Both the position numbers and the translations under genes were made by a program. The notes under the pieces were generated by a model. It searched no databases. It saw only the letters and a list, made by a program, of their open reading frames with translations, and had not been told where the DNA came from. A stretch of DNA of 64,000 nt from Theropithecus gelada. Its lineage: Eukaryota > Chordata > Mammalia > Primates > Cercopithecidae. Below, in pieces: positions 34,891 to 47,665 of this stretch; within the stretch, counting starts at the first letter, position 1, and each line of letters starts with the position of its first letter. Where the stretch lies: the NCBI RefSeq assembly GCF_003255815.1, contig NC_037682.1, forward strand, positions 48,843,524 to 48,907,523. Direction: 5' to 3'.

Positions 34891-36898
34891 AATTTAACAG
34901 TTCAAGACAGTAGTAACAGAGAAGTCAAAAGTTACTTACTAAGTGAACAATACAAACAATAGCTTAAGGATTCAGAAGAGGAACAAACGTGCTTCAGTGT
35001 TTCATAACAGATAACACTAAAAGATATTTGATCAAATATTCATTAAATAGTAATAGTTTTGTTCCCTCATAGTGTTATACAAGTCTGGAAATTGCCATAT
35101 TTTCAATTGGTTAATAGGTTAAAAAACAAATTTATGTATTGGTTGTTTTATTGAGTCTCTGCACAGCCACTATTTTAGTTTCCTTTTTTCCCCACTATTG
35201 ATAGATTTTTTTCCCCCTGAAATGGTTAGCTTTAAGCAGATATTTTGGTAACACACACACACATGTGCGCGCACGTGCGCGCACACACACACACACATAT
35301 ATATCCTGCATAGTAATTTCCAACTCAAATATGTTTTAAGAGTCTTTGAAACATAAATATTTGGTGTGAGTTCTGAAATACTGAAATAATGCATGAATTG
35401 GCTCTTAGTAGTAAGTTTAACCATTTCCATTTGGCCTATTCTTTTTAAACATCAAAGGCCTTATTAAGTGCGTAACATATGGGCTCCAGGGGAAAACTGA
35501 GTTGTGTGCATTGTTTTACTTAAAAATATAATTTATTCTGTCATTATCATTGTCAAAATAGAGATTGGCGTATTTAAATGAAGCTGGCCCTCTTAATTCC
35601 TAACAAAAATAAATGTCTGTTGGTAGAGACGGATACTGTACACATAGGTCCCAACCTTGTCACTTCTGAGGAACAGTGGTGAAATTGTTTGTTCCTGACA
35701 GCAGACAGCCCCATTGCAGAGCCCTGGTTTCATGTTACATTAAGTATTAGTGCTGTTCTTTCAGGAGCTATTATACTGTGACATCAAAGATTTCCTGACA
35801 GGGCAGTGGTAGGTTAGCACTGAAGTTGTCTACTGAAATTTTAAAGAATGGAATTAAATATATATATGATCAGACTTTTATATAAAAGATAGAGACAGAA
35901 TTAGAGTGGTTTAAAGAAAGTTGCAGAAATCATTAGTTTGTGGGCTATCTGCTTTATCTCTGCTTGTTTAAGCCAAATTCTATTACCTTTTATTTCTTCA
36001 ACAAGTACAAATGGCCATTATGTTAATGCTAGGGTAGTTGATAATTTCCAGAAAGACATTATGAATAAGAAAAAAATAGCCTTTTGTGAAATAAAAATGG
36101 TTAGGTTGACCTGTAGAGTATTTGATATAAATGAATATGTGGACAGTAATTGCAATGGCCTGACTTCCTGTTTGCAGATCCACTAATTAGTTAAAAGGAT
36201 CAAACTACATGCTCTATTAAAGTTACCAGAGTACAATTTAGATGGCAAGTGAAGAGATGAGAAGTCTTGCAACTGAAAAGACTTGATTTTACATTGTAGT
36301 TGTATAAATACAGCTGAGTTTAACATTAATCAGATTACAGTGTTGTCTTTTGAAAAGGCTAACTTTTGTTAAGTGTTGAGAAATATTAGTCATTTTTGTC
36401 TGTATAGGTTTTCTGTTTAAAAAATAAATTAAGCATTATGGCTTCAAGTATTTCTTAGATTTTTTTTTGAAGTGCAATCAGTTGCTGTAACTATAACATT
36501 ACTATGACATACTCATGAAAATCTTGGGATTCTAAAATGTCAGTTAATTTTAGAAGCACAATTCAATGTCTGGACATTTAAGACAATATAATTATAATAG
36601 TTTTGTTTGAGATTAAGTAAATAAATAATATGTTAAAATGCGTATCTTCTCAGTATTTTAGTTTTCCTTTTGCTACAGTAATAGAAAATAAAAGTTTTTT
36701 CGATTATAAGCAAAGTATAAATGATACATTTATTTTAAACAGTATAATACTGACACTGTAAGTTCAGAAGTAACTGGAACAAAGAATAAACATTTATAGG
36801 TACTTGTGCGTTTGATTATGTTTCAAAATAATTTTCATCCAGATCAAAGTAATCCGTAATATATTCATGAAAACAGTTGTTTAAAAAAACTGAATGTC
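34891..36898. other. Repeat-poor AT-rich block
   Basis: About 2 kb without Alu or L1, apart from an alternating purine-pyrimidine tract at 35,251. No exon is supported. Confidence 0.4.
35251..35304. repeat. Alternating purine-pyrimidine tract with palindromic CG core
   Basis: Fifty-four bases alternate strictly between purine and pyrimidine: ACACAC, then GTGCGCGCAC twice, then ACACAC and ATATAT. The two GTGCGCGCAC units form a perfect palindrome. Confidence 0.9.
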
Positions 36899-37200
36899 GG
36901 ACTGGGCACAGTGGCTCACGCCTGTAATCCCAGCACTTTGGGAGGCCAAAGTGGGTGGATCACTTGAGGTCAGGAGTTTGAGACCAGCCTGGCCAACATG
37001 GCAAAACCCTGTCTGTAGTAAAAATACAAAAAATTAGCCAGATGTGGTAGAGTGCTCCTGTAATCCCAGTTACTAGGGAGACTGAGGCAGGAGAATTGCT
37101 TGAACCCAGGAGGCAGAGATTGCAGTGAGCTGAGATTACACTATTATACTCCAGCCTGGATGACAGAACAAGACTCTGTCTCAAAAAAAAAAAAAAAAAA
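36899..37200 (+). mobile_element. Alu (AluS-like)
   Basis: Forward dimeric Alu from ACTGGGCACAGTGGCTCACG to an 18-base A tail. An AAAC microsatellite (37,220-37,243) follows after a short gap. Confidence 0.93.
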
Positions 37201-37256
37201 CCACCACAACAAAACCCCTCAAACAAACAAACAAACAAACAAAAACTGAATGTAGA

Positions 37257-37445
37257 GGCTGAGTACAGTGGTGCATGCTTGTAGTTTCAACTACTAAGGA
37301 TGCTGAAATGGGAAGATTGCTTGAGCCCAGGAGTTCCACGTTGTAATATACTGTGATCACACCTGTGAATAGCCACTGCACTCCAGCCTGGGCAACATAG
37401 CAAAACCCTGTCTCTAAAAAACAGAAATAAACAAACAAACAAAAA
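37257..37445 (+). mobile_element. Free Alu monomer (FRAM/FLAM-like)
   Basis: GGCTGAGTACAGTGGTGCAT goes directly to the CAACTACTAAGGATGCTGAA section and ends ACTCCAGCCTGGGCAACATA plus an AAAC-rich tail. It is a single 7SL-like monomer immediately after a full Alu. Confidence 0.75.
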
Positions 37446-38981
37446 ACTGAACATAAAGGTCTTTGCTGTGGCTTGTATCTGACAGTTACTGATACAGATT
37501 AAATTGCATAGGGTAATATTGCTATATTCTTTAAATCATTAAGAATGGTTACTCTAAAATAAAATGCCTAAGGAGCTCAGCAGTATTCCTCTTGCCACTT
37601 GTTGAAAGTGAGATACTTCAACTTGTAGTTCTGAAGTGGATTCAAATACATAAAAATGCTTTCACCTTTGAAATTGTTTGTTTTGTTTTTATTTTTGGCA
37701 TGACAAAATTCATTAGCAACAATTCAGAAGAAGCAACAGCCCAAGTATGAAAAATATTCTGATGTCTTCTCTGAGGACCCTGAAGTCTTACATTCTAGAA
37801 GTGTTCAAGTAGATTAAGTACTTTTCCTTTAAAAAATGTTTTAATTTTAAAGTACAGTATTTGGTAGGAAAAAGGGGAGAATATTAGGATAGATGTTTAC
37901 TCATTTAAAATTTAAAAGCAATAATCCTGTACAAATATTTACATTATCAATATTGTTTCAATCCTTTTACTTCTGCCAGTGACAGAAATCCTAATTCAAA
38001 ATGCTTTAAATTGTCAATCTACAAACAGGGTACATATAGTCTAGTAATTAGCTGGCTAAAAGCAACACAGGTATATTTGAAAGTTTCTAGTATGTATGTA
38101 TTTATTAACTGAAGGACTGAGAGACTAAAGAATGTTGATCTTTTTCTTATGATGAAGGAAGGTATCAGTATTTTAGCTCATTTGAACAGTTTTGAAAACC
38201 ATTTAAAATCTAGTTAGCTACACCGTATATGAAACAATTGATCAATAGTGCTCCCAAGAGAGCTAATTATAGATGCAGTAAACCCTTCATAAAGAAGCTG
38301 GTAAATGAATGTTAGAGAGAAAGTGTGTGTTCATTTATGTTTGAAAATTTTGTGCATTTAAATAAAAGCCCTCTAGGAAATACATTCCCAGAGAATGTAA
38401 GGAGAATTAGTTGGACATTTAAAAGACATAGTTTTCTTTTTAAATACAAGCTTTTTTTTCCATTGAAAAACCTAAGCAAGCAGACATTTCTACCAAATTA
38501 TCTGTATTAAGTTTAAATATGTTAATGCTTTTCCCAGTCAACAGATATTTATTAGCTGCTGACTATATGTCAGGTCTCATGGGAATAGAAAATAATTACC
38601 ATGCATCTCTGAGCTCAATGAATTTAATAGTTGTTAGGACAATACCGGAGAGTATATGATCAATTGCTAGAATATGTGGTAAGACTGTACCTTCAAGATG
38701 AGAAAGAATAAATTCAGTTATAGGACCGAGTAGGTTTTAGTAAGTAAACTTTTTCAATTGACACTTAAGGCAATATAGGATTTAGATTGGCATTGCTGAA
38801 GGGTGAACATCTCACAATGAGTGAGTTTGCCTTTGTCTTTGCTATGTTTGCAAATTTGTATCATCTGGGCACTTTTCTTTGGGCTTATATTAACTGGTAT
38901 AAACTTATTAAGGAAATGCACTTAGAATTTTTCCACTAAAATTCCAAAAGCCTGGTTTTCTGCACAGTATATCTTTTATTT
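37446..38981. other. Unique AT-rich sequence with an L2-like piece
   Basis: No gene is supported. 38,535-38,640 (CAACAGATATTTATTAGCTG ... GAGCTCAATGAATTTAA) resembles L2 in plus orientation. Confidence 0.4.
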
Positions 38982-39286
38982 CTTTTTTTTTTTTTTGAGA
39001 CGGAGTCTTTGCTCAGTCGCCCAGGCTGGAGTGCAGTGGCGCGATCTCGGCTCACTGCAAGCTCCGCCTCCTAGGTGCACGCTATTCTCCTGCCTCAGCC
39101 TCCCGAGTAGCTGGGACTACAGGTGCCCGCCCCCACGCCTGGCTAATTTTTTTTTTTTTGTATTTTTAATAGAGACGGGGTTTCGCCATGTTAGCCAGGA
39201 TGGTCTCCATCTCCTGACCTCGCGATCCACCCGCCTAGGCCTTCCAAAGTGCTAGGATTACAGGTGTGAGCCACCGCGCCCGGCCC
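38982..39286 (-). mobile_element. AluY, full length
   Basis: Reverse Alu with Y-type words (GCAAGCTCCGCCTCCTAGG, CTCCTGACCTCGCGATCC) and many preserved CpGs, ending CGCGCCCGGCC. Young copy. Confidence 0.93.
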
Positions 39287-40964
39287 CTACAATATGTCTT
39301 TTTAAACTAACATATTATCTTTGTTTCTCTTTTAATGCATAGCTGCAACAATGACTTGAAGGTTCCACCAGTAAATAGGTCATATAATTGAGGTGAATCC
39401 TCAAAATTGAGTTTTCAATGTTACTTGGTATGTGAAAGATAAGGGAAGATCTTGAAAGGCTGAAAGTTCACAGAAAAACACATTTTTTTTTTTTTTTTTT
39501 TTTTTTAGAAAACTATCTTTGCCTTTCTGCTGCAAATGTAACACATTGCATAGATTGTATTGTCTCTTTCAAATCTTTTTATAAAAAGAATCTCATAATC
39601 ATATTATGTAGTCCTTGGCAAATTTTTACAGTTCTCTGGACCAGAGATTGTTATTATTATTCACTGGACCGGAGATTGTTATTATTATTCAATCTCAATT
39701 TATATTTTTATCACATTATAAATATATATCTGGTAAATGCCAAGACATCCAAAAGTTGACAGCTCATCTTAAACTTAAATGAAACATAAAAATTAAATTG
39801 CTGAGGTGTGAGTTAAGATCTCAATATGAGTTTCAGTTTCAGTTACTTGTATTCAATTAGCCATATTTTCTTTTTACATACAGTAAAAGAAAACATTCAG
39901 ACTAAAGATTTTCCTCTGAAGATCAAACAAAGTAAGAGAAATAAAATCATTTTAATAATCTCATTTATGCAAGATGGTACATTGCTATATCCAAGAAACA
40001 AAATGTATCACTTGCATATTTTTCTGATTTTTGGTGGAAATATTCAGCTAAAGGGATGATCTTATTATAATTTTTGATAATTCTTATGTTTAAAATAATT
40101 TCTCACACACATACTGCTGTATACGTACTGTGTGCTAACTGCTTGTACCACTGGAGCACCCAAAGTAATTTCTCTTAACACATAATTAGATGGGCATTAA
40201 ACAAGATAATTTTTTGGTTGATATTTAAATTTCTTTGTCTTTTAAATGGGCACCAGTGAATAGAGTGAGCTCTGACTGTTTTGTTGCACTGGCATTTTGT
40301 TTTGTTTAATTTTGATATATTCCCTAACTTCCAAAAAAGTACTAAGATGCATTTATTTAGAAATTTAAATGATTTAAATTAATTTTAATTTCAGAATTTT
40401 TAAAAGAATTTTGCAAATGTCTTTAAAAATTGCAGTGGGCTTGGCATGCTAAAAAATCAGTCAAAGACCTGGGATTGGAATTTCTTGTTGTAAAAATTCC
40501 AACTCAAGATGCGAAAGATAATTCGATAATGCTCTTCAACCTCTATGATGTTTACATGCTTATCCACCTTGCATTTATTAATTTGTTTTTTCTTTCTTTC
40601 AATTAACACATTTATTTAGCATATACATTGTGCTAGGCACCAAGGATATAAGGATGAAAAGTAAAAGGTTACTGCCCTGGATAAAATCACAATTGGAGGA
40701 TGGGAAAGAGAAGGTTAAGAAAGAAGAAAGGTAGAAGTGAAAAATACATTTGGGAGAGTAAGGGTAGACAGTGTAAAAGGCATCAAAATATCTCCATATT
40801 CTATAACATTATGAATATTTTTATGGAGTAATGTTGGAGCACATAAGAGGAAATATTAATTTTGACTGAGTTAAGGGTTCTCAGATACTTTTTAAGTGCA
40901 TATAATGTGAATTTTTTATTGCTTACTTCATTGCCCTAAGGTCAGGTCAATATGTACTTATTTT
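39287..40964. other. Unique AT-rich sequence with small repeats
   Basis: A pure T run of 25 lies at 39,483-39,507 and a 28-bp tandem duplication at 39,636-39,691. An L2-like remnant (GCATATACATTGTGCTAGGC, ACTGCCCTGGATAAAAT) is at 40,600-40,690. No gene seen. Confidence 0.45.
39636..39691. repeat. 28-bp direct tandem duplication
   Basis: Two adjacent copies beginning CTGGACC and running GAGATTG(TTA)n, nearly identical, so recent relative to the old surroundings. Confidence 0.85.
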
Positions 40965-41308
40965 TACATTTTGAAAATTATTGAGTTAAAATTTATATTA
41001 CATAAAATTATTCATTTTAAAATGAACATGTCAGTGGTATTTAGTACATTCACGGTGTTATGCAACCATCACACCTATCTTGTTCCAAAACATTTTCATC
41101 ATCTGAAATGAAAACTCCATACCTACTAAGCAGTTAATCCTCATTCCTCCCTTTTCCCCAGATCTGCTTTTTGTCTCTATGGATTTATTCTATTCTTCAT
41201 GTTTTCTATAATGCAATCATACAATATGTAACCTTTTGTGTCTGACTGTTTTTCACTTAGTGTAATGTTTTCTAAATTTATGTATTAATACGTTGTAGCA
41301 CATCACTA

Positions 41309-42572
41309 CAGATTGAGTATCCCTTATCTGAAATGCTTAGGACTAGAACTGTTTTGAATTTTGGATTATTTTTTGATTTTGGAATATTTGCATATACATA
41401 ATGAGATATCTTGGGGATGGGACCCAAGCCTATACAAGAAATTTACTTATGTCTTGTATGTACCTTATACACATAGCCTGAAGGTAATTTTTTACACTAT
41501 TTTAAATAATTTTGTGCTTGGAAGAAAATCTGTGTACATAAGTCATCAGAAAGCAAAAGTGTCACTATAGACATGTGGACAATCTGTAGTTGTTTGGCAT
41601 TACTGTCATTCCTGACTGTGAATTTATGTGCTATCATTAAGCAATCATTTTCTTATACTTATTCACACATAAGTTCTTAACAGTAAAAAAAATACGGCCT
41701 GGCGCGGTGGCTCATGCCTGTAATCCCAGCACGATGGGAGGCTGAGGCAGGCAGATCATGAAGTCAGGAGTTCGAGACCAGCCTGACCAACATGCTGAAA
41801 CCCTGTTTCTACTAAAAATACAAAAAAAAAAAAAAAAAAAAAAAAAAAGCCAGGCGTAGTGGCATGTGCCTGTAATCCCAGAATCAGGAGGCTGAGGCAG
41901 GAGAATCACTTGGACACAGGAGGCGCAGGTTGCAGTGAGCAGAGATCGCCACTGCACTCCAGCCTGGGCGACAGAGCGAAACTCAATCTCAAAAAAAGAA
42001 AGAAAGAAAGAAAGAAAGAAAAAAATATGACATGCCATTTATAGAGGGAAACAATGTATTTAGGGTAACTAAGCAGCACAGTAGCATCACCATAATACCT
42101 GTGTCAGTTGTTAAACAACAATGACAACCAACAGTGGCAGTCTCCACTATGTTGTGTTTTGATTGAAAGATTACTGTACATTATATTTTATTTTTTTTAG
42201 GTGAGAAGAAACAGTTCAAGGACTAGGAAGAGGATCCTCTAGGGATGAGCTGGTTGGCTTTTAAAAATATTTCCTTCAGCATCATCTGCCTCATTAACAA
42301 TGGTTTTTGTCTTAGAAGTCTTTCTTTGATTTTATAAACTGAGATGATTTCTTATTCTGTTATGAATGTGCTCTGCACTTGTACTTCAATAAGCCCACCC
42401 CACATTTTCACTCTACCATCTATAGGTATTTTTTTTCTCTAGAGTTCACATGACTTGTCAGATGAGGTCAGGTGTGGAATTTTCTACTTGTAGTGCCAAG
42501 TTGGCACTCAAGAAGTTTCATATTTTGGAGCATTTTGGATTTCAGATTTTTGGATTAGGGATGTCCCATCTG
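41309..42572. mobile_element. Tc1/mariner-type (Tigger/MER8-like) DNA transposon
   Basis: It begins CAGATTGAGTATCCCTTATC, and its right end, read in complement, begins CAGATGGGACATCCCTAATC: matching terminal inverted repeats. A TA precedes the left end, and the right flank has CA where a TA target copy is expected. It contains an Alu at 41,696-42,025. I see no intact transposase frame. Confidence 0.8.
41696..42025 (+). mobile_element. Alu (AluS-like) with expanded middle A-run
   Basis: Forward Alu whose central A-rich linker is expanded to about 27 A (41,822-41,848), with an (AAAG)n tail at 41,996-42,020. It is inserted in the Tigger-like element. Confidence 0.92.
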
Positions 42573-43000
42573 CACTTCATTCCTTTTTATTGCTGAATAA
42601 TATTCCATGATATGTACCACAGCTTGATTATCCGTTCCTCTATTGATGGACATTTAGGTTTTTTTCCATTTTTTGGCAATTGTGAATAGTGCTCCTATGA
42701 ACATTTGTGTATAAGTTTTTGTTTGAACACCTGTTTTCTGTTCTTTTGCATATATACCTAGAAGTGGAATTGGGTCATATGGCAGTCCCGTGTTTAATTT
42801 TGGAGAAAGTGCCAAACTGTTTTCCACACTAGCTGCATCATTTTACCTTTCCACAAGTCATGCATGAAGGTTCCAATTTCTCTACATTCTTGCAAACACT
42901 TATTTTCCATTAAAAAACATTATAGTTGCCCTAGCAGGTGTGTCTGATACTATTTTGATGCCTATTTCTTGAAGGTAGAGAGCTGGGGATCTCTGAAAAC

Positions 43001-43375
43001 CATAGGGCAATAATGCTTTGGCTGAGCTCCTGATGGATGAGATACAATAGGCTTAGCTGACTCAACATATTTCTTTTCCCTTAGCAGGAATTATCCTGAG
43101 TTTACCAGAGATACTTCTTGGCTCACCAAACTTCAATACTGCATGGTATTGTTTACTGCCCAGAATCTCCTGTCACAAGAGCAGCATTCTAACTCCCCCA
43201 GGACTTATGAAAGTTAAATATTTCAAAGTTTGGTAGCATTGTTTTTGTATCTTCACTAGACTTACTTTGAAGATGAGCCTAAAGAGATTTTGCTCACATT
43301 TCAGAAAGTTCATGAAGACTTCTGCTGTAGCACTTTAGGTGACCATTAGTAAAGTTAGGAGCTAGTAGCTTCAAT
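43001..43375. other. Unique sequence
   Basis: No feature recognised between the L1 and the hAT-like element. Confidence 0.3.
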
Positions 43376-43609
43376 CAGAGGTTCTCAAACTTTTTATTCC
43401 CAGGATCTCGTTGCATTCTTAAAAATTATTTAGAACCCCCAAAGCTTTTGTTTATGTGGTCTTTTACTGCATTGGAATTTCTTTCTGTTGATGAGTTTGT
43501 TTACTTTAAAATTATTTTTGTCCATCAAGAAGAGACTGTGTTATGGGGTTACTGTGGATACTTGTTTGTGGGTTCTTTTAAAACAAAAAGATAAGAATTC
43601 ATGGGGAGT

Positions 43610-46600
43610 ATTGGTCTGAAGCTTTTTTTTTTTTTTGTATTTGTTTCAGTATGGTTTTGTTATCAGGATAATACTAGCTTCATTAAATAAATTGGGTAGT
43701 GTTTCCTTCTCTTCTATTTTCTGGAAGAGATTGTGTAGAATTGGTGTTAATCTTTAGACACTTGGTAGACATTTGGGCCTGGAGTTTTCTTTTTGGGGGT
43801 AGTTAAACATAAGAATTCAATTTTCTTAAGAGTTATAGGGCTATTCAAACTACCTATTTCATTTCATATTGAGTGAATTGTAGTAATTTCTGTTTTTTGA
43901 GCAAGTGGTCCATTTCATCTAAGTTGTCAAATTTATGTGTGTAGAGTTATTACTAGTATTCACTTCCTATCCTTTTTATATCTGCACGATCTGTAATGAT
44001 ATCCCCTGTTTCATTACTAATATTGGTAATTTGTGTTTTCTCTTTTTCTTTGTCAGTCTTGATAGAGGCTTGCCAATATTATTGATCATTTCAAAGAACC
44101 AATTTTTTGTTTCATTTACTTTTCTATTGTTTTCCTGCTTTCAATTTTATTGGTTTCTGCTCTTTATCATTTTCTTCCTTCTGCTTGCTTTGGGTTATTT
44201 TTTCCCTCTTGTGTTTCTGGGTTCTTGAGATGGGAGTTTAGATTATTGATTTAAGATTTTTATTCTTTTCTTATGCATGCATTTAGTGTTATAAATGTCT
44301 TTCTCAGCACTGCTTTAGCCATGCCTCAGAAATTTTGATATATTTTCATTTTCACTTAGTTTAGTGTTTTTTTAAAAAAATTTCTTTTGAAATTTTTTTT
44401 GACTCATGGATTATTTAGAAGTATGTTGCTTAATTTCCAAGGATTTGGAGATTGTTCTTTCTTTGTTATTGATTTCTAGTTTAATCCTATTGTGGTCAGA
44501 GAACATGCTCTGTATGATTTCAGTTTTTAAAAATTTGCTGAGTTTTGTTTTATGGCCTAGTTGGTTGTCTATCTTGGTATCTGTTCTAGGGGCACATAAA
44601 AATGTGTATTCTGTCATTGAGTGGAGTGTTCTATGAATGTTGATTAGATTCTGTTGATCAGATTGTTTAATTATTCTGTATCATTTCTGTCTGTCCAGTT
44701 CTATCAATCTTTGACTATTGGAATAGTCATTTTACCAGTTTGCATCAAGTGTAAGAACCTTGCCTCCCTTTATATCCAATTACTTTCCCTGTTTATAATG
44801 TAATTGTCTTACCTGTTTTCTCTACATATTTGGAACCACATTAGGCAATGTGCATTAACCATCAAACATAATTTAGAAAATTCAGGAGGAGAAGGAAAAC
44901 CTATTGTATGTATTCACACTAGTATATTTTGCCTCTCTTATTCTTTCTTCCTTCCTGATGTTTCAACATTTCTTCTTTTATTGTGTCCTTTCTGTTTAGA
45001 GAATTTCCTTTAGTCAGATTTTTAGGGTGGGTCTGCTGGTGATAAACTCCCTTCATTTTCCTTCATTTGAGAATGTTTTGATTTCCCTACATTCCTAAGG
45101 GATATTTTCATTGGGTATAGGATTTTGGGTTGACTAGTCATTTCTTTCAGCACTTGGAAAATATTGTGCCACTTCTTTCTGGCTTCTATGGTTTCTGATG
45201 AGAAATCTGCTGTCATTTGAATTATTTTCCGCTTATAGGTAAGGTGTCATTTTTCTCTGGATGCTTTTAAGATTTTTTTGTTTTTAGTTTTCAGCAGTTT
45301 AATATGATGTATTTTTGCATGAATTTCTTTGAATTTTTCCTGCTTGGGATTTGCTCAACTGTAGGTTTATGTATGTGTGTGACTATAATTAGGATGTTTT
45401 CAACTATTATTCCTTTGAGTACATTTTTGGTGTCACTCTCTTTCTTCTGTCCTCCAGGACTCTGATGACGAGAATATTAGATTATTTTGCTATATCCTCA
45501 AAGATTCCTGACATGTGGTTCATTTTCTTTTGGAGTCTGTTTTCTCTCTGTTATTTAGATTGGATATATTCTATTGTTCTATCTTCTGGTTCACTGATTT
45601 GGTGCTTTCCATTCTACAATTGAGCCCTTCTATAGAGCTTCTATTTTTGTTTGTTTGTTTTAGATAGAGACAGGGTATCACTCTTTTATCCAGGCTGGAG
45701 TGCAGTGGTATGATCATAGCACACTGCAGCATCAAACTCACAGGCTTAAGTTATTCTTCTGTCTCAGCCTCTTGAGTAGCTAGAACTAAAGACATGCACC
45801 AACCCAAACCAGCTATTTTTTAGAGTTTACTATTGAGCTTTTTATTTTAGTTATTGTAGTTTACAGTTTTTTTTCATTTGGTTCTTCTTTGTGTTTTCTA
45901 TTTCTTTGCTGAGGCTTTCTATTTCCTTTATTTGTTTCAAATGGGTTTATAATTGCCCACTTAAGTTTTTTTTTTTTTTTAAATATCATGGCTGCTTTAA
46001 AATGTTTGTCAGATTATTCTGACATCTTGGTGTTGGCATATATTGATTGTCTTTTTTCATTTAATTTGAGATCTTTTGTGGTATGACAGTGATTTTTGCT
46101 TGAAATCCATATATTTTTGTTTTTTTATTATGACACTCTGGTTCCTATGAAAACCTGTTTTAGCTAGCTTTCCTTGACACTGTTTCGGTAAGGAAAGGGA
46201 GGCTGCTACCTTGTTACTGCTAGATGGATGTGGAAGTTCAGAAGGCCCCCTGGGTGGTGGAGCTTCTTGTACTGCTGGACGGTGAGTTCTAGCTCCCCAT
46301 GTGGTCTTCACTGACATCTTAGTGGAGGTGGCCTCGTTACTGTTGGCCTGTGATGAAAGTTTTGACTATCCACTAGGCATTCCTTGATACCACTCTGCGG
46401 GGTAAGTGGGAGGGTCACTGGGGCCAGGGGCAGGTGCAGGTATGGGGATGCTACTGGCTGATAGGGGTAAAAGTCCCAGATCACTACCTGGTTTTCTTTG
46501 ACATTTCCCTGGGGATGGATATTGGGTACCTCATTAAAGCCATGAGAGAGTGGAATTCTAGGTTCACCACTAGGTTTGAGTGGGTCAGGGTAGAACCACA

Positions 46601-46978
46601 GTATTTTTTTGGCAGTGTTTATCTGGAGCTAGAGCAGATAGTGTCTACAAGTTTCCTGTCTTATTAAAAACTGCCTCTTTCCTGGTCCTTGAGATAGAGA
46701 GAGCAAACTTTTTTGGGGGATGTTTTTTCCTGTATCTATTGGTGTTTTTAGATTGCTGGCTTCTTTAGCTCCAAGTCTGGTATACACAAGGTAAAAAGAA
46801 AACCTAGGAAATTCACCAGTGTCATCCTTGGTTCTGAGTTTCCTACCAGCCTGTCTTCTTTCCACTTTTTAGAGTCCTCTTATGTTTGTCTCATATACAG
46901 TGTTCAGAGTTTTTAGTTGTATTTTGGGGAAGGTATGGGGAAAAGTACTTCTACTCCATCTTCCCAGAATTGAAAGTC
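43610..46978 (-). mobile_element. Old LINE-1 (L1M) reaching its 5' end
   Basis: Antisense ORF2 reverse-transcriptase and endonuclease regions occupy 43,620-44,640; a minus-strand frame near 44,411-44,617 keeps an endonuclease-like DHNRIKLEINN segment. Further right come ORF1/5'-UTR-type sequence with CTTGTTACTGC-like repeated units (46,190-46,600) and the terminal CTCCATCTTCCCAGAA typical of an L1 5' end. An Alu fragment interrupts it. Frames are broken throughout. Confidence 0.8.
45645..45822 (-). mobile_element. Alu fragment (AluJ-like) inside L1M
   Basis: Reverse left arm only: AGATAGAGACAGGGTATCAC through CCAGCTATTTTT. Very diverged. Confidence 0.85.
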
Positions 46979-47100
46979 TTCATATTAGAAATTTTAAAAA
47001 CACAAGAACATGTTAGACTTCAGAGGAATCACACTATTATATAACCTCTGGAAAACTCCACTGTATACTTGTGAGAATTAGAGTGAAAAAAGCAAATAAG

Positions 47101-47392
47101 GGTCTGGGCACCGTGTTTCACACCTGTAATCCTTACACTTTGGGAGACAAAGACAGGTGGATAGTTTGAGGTCAGGAGTTAGAGACCTGCCTGGGCAACA
47201 TAGCAAGATTCTGTGTCTACGAAAAAAAAAATTAGCCAGGTGTGGTGATGTGTACTTGTAGTCCTAGCTCCCAGGGAGGCTGAGGTGGAGTATCTTTTGA
47301 GCCCCAGGAGTTCGAGATTACACTGAACTATGATCGCGCCACTGCACTCCAACCTGGGTGACGGAGTGAGACCCTGTCTCTTAAAAGAAAGT
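47101..47392 (+). mobile_element. Alu (AluJ-like)
   Basis: Forward Alu starting GGTCTGGGCACCGTGTTTCA and ending GACCCTGTCTCTTAAAAG. Diverged. Confidence 0.9.
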
Positions 47393-47564
47393 AAATAACA
47401 TTATTATCCTTATTATGAAAAAATTAGACCCCTGAAAGAGTCTTGGTAACCCCTGGAGGTTCCATGATCATAAACTGAAAACTCCTGCTGTAAATTGTAA
47501 TCTGTCCAGAGACTTGAAAATATTAATGTTTACGATATCAATTTTAGAGCAATTTTTGTTAAAT

Positions 47565-47665
47565 ACCTATTGTTCTAGGCAGGCATTGATCTAAGTCAGG
47601 GGATATAACCATGTATGAGATAGAGAAAGTCCCTGCCCTCATGAGCTTTGAATTCTTTGGGTCAA
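47565..47665 (+). mobile_element. L2 fragment
   Basis: GCAGGCATTGATCTAAGTCA, then AAAGTCCCTGCCCTCATGAG, the common L2 3' motif. Confidence 0.6.

Larger units (their letters stand above)
40965..43000 (-). mobile_element. Old LINE-1, split by a Tigger-like transposon
   Basis: Left part 40,965-41,308 (GCAACCATCACACCTATCTT, GATTTATTCTATTCTTCATG). Right part from 42,573 (TTCATTCCTTTTTATTGCTG, GAACATTTGTGTATAAG). The two halves join smoothly if the inserted element is removed. Confidence 0.85.
43376..47495. mobile_element. hAT (Charlie-type) DNA transposon, split by L1M and Alu
   Basis: Left end: CAGAGGTTCTCAAACTTT at 43,376, with CCAGGATCTCGTTGCATTCT following. Right end: GACCCCTGAAAGAGTCTTGG and ...CTGCTG at about 47,492, whose complement CAGCAGGAGTTTTCAGTTT resembles the left end. 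Between them lie an old L1M (43,610-46,978), short element remnants (46,985-47,100) and an Alu (47,101-47,392). Confidence 0.65.
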
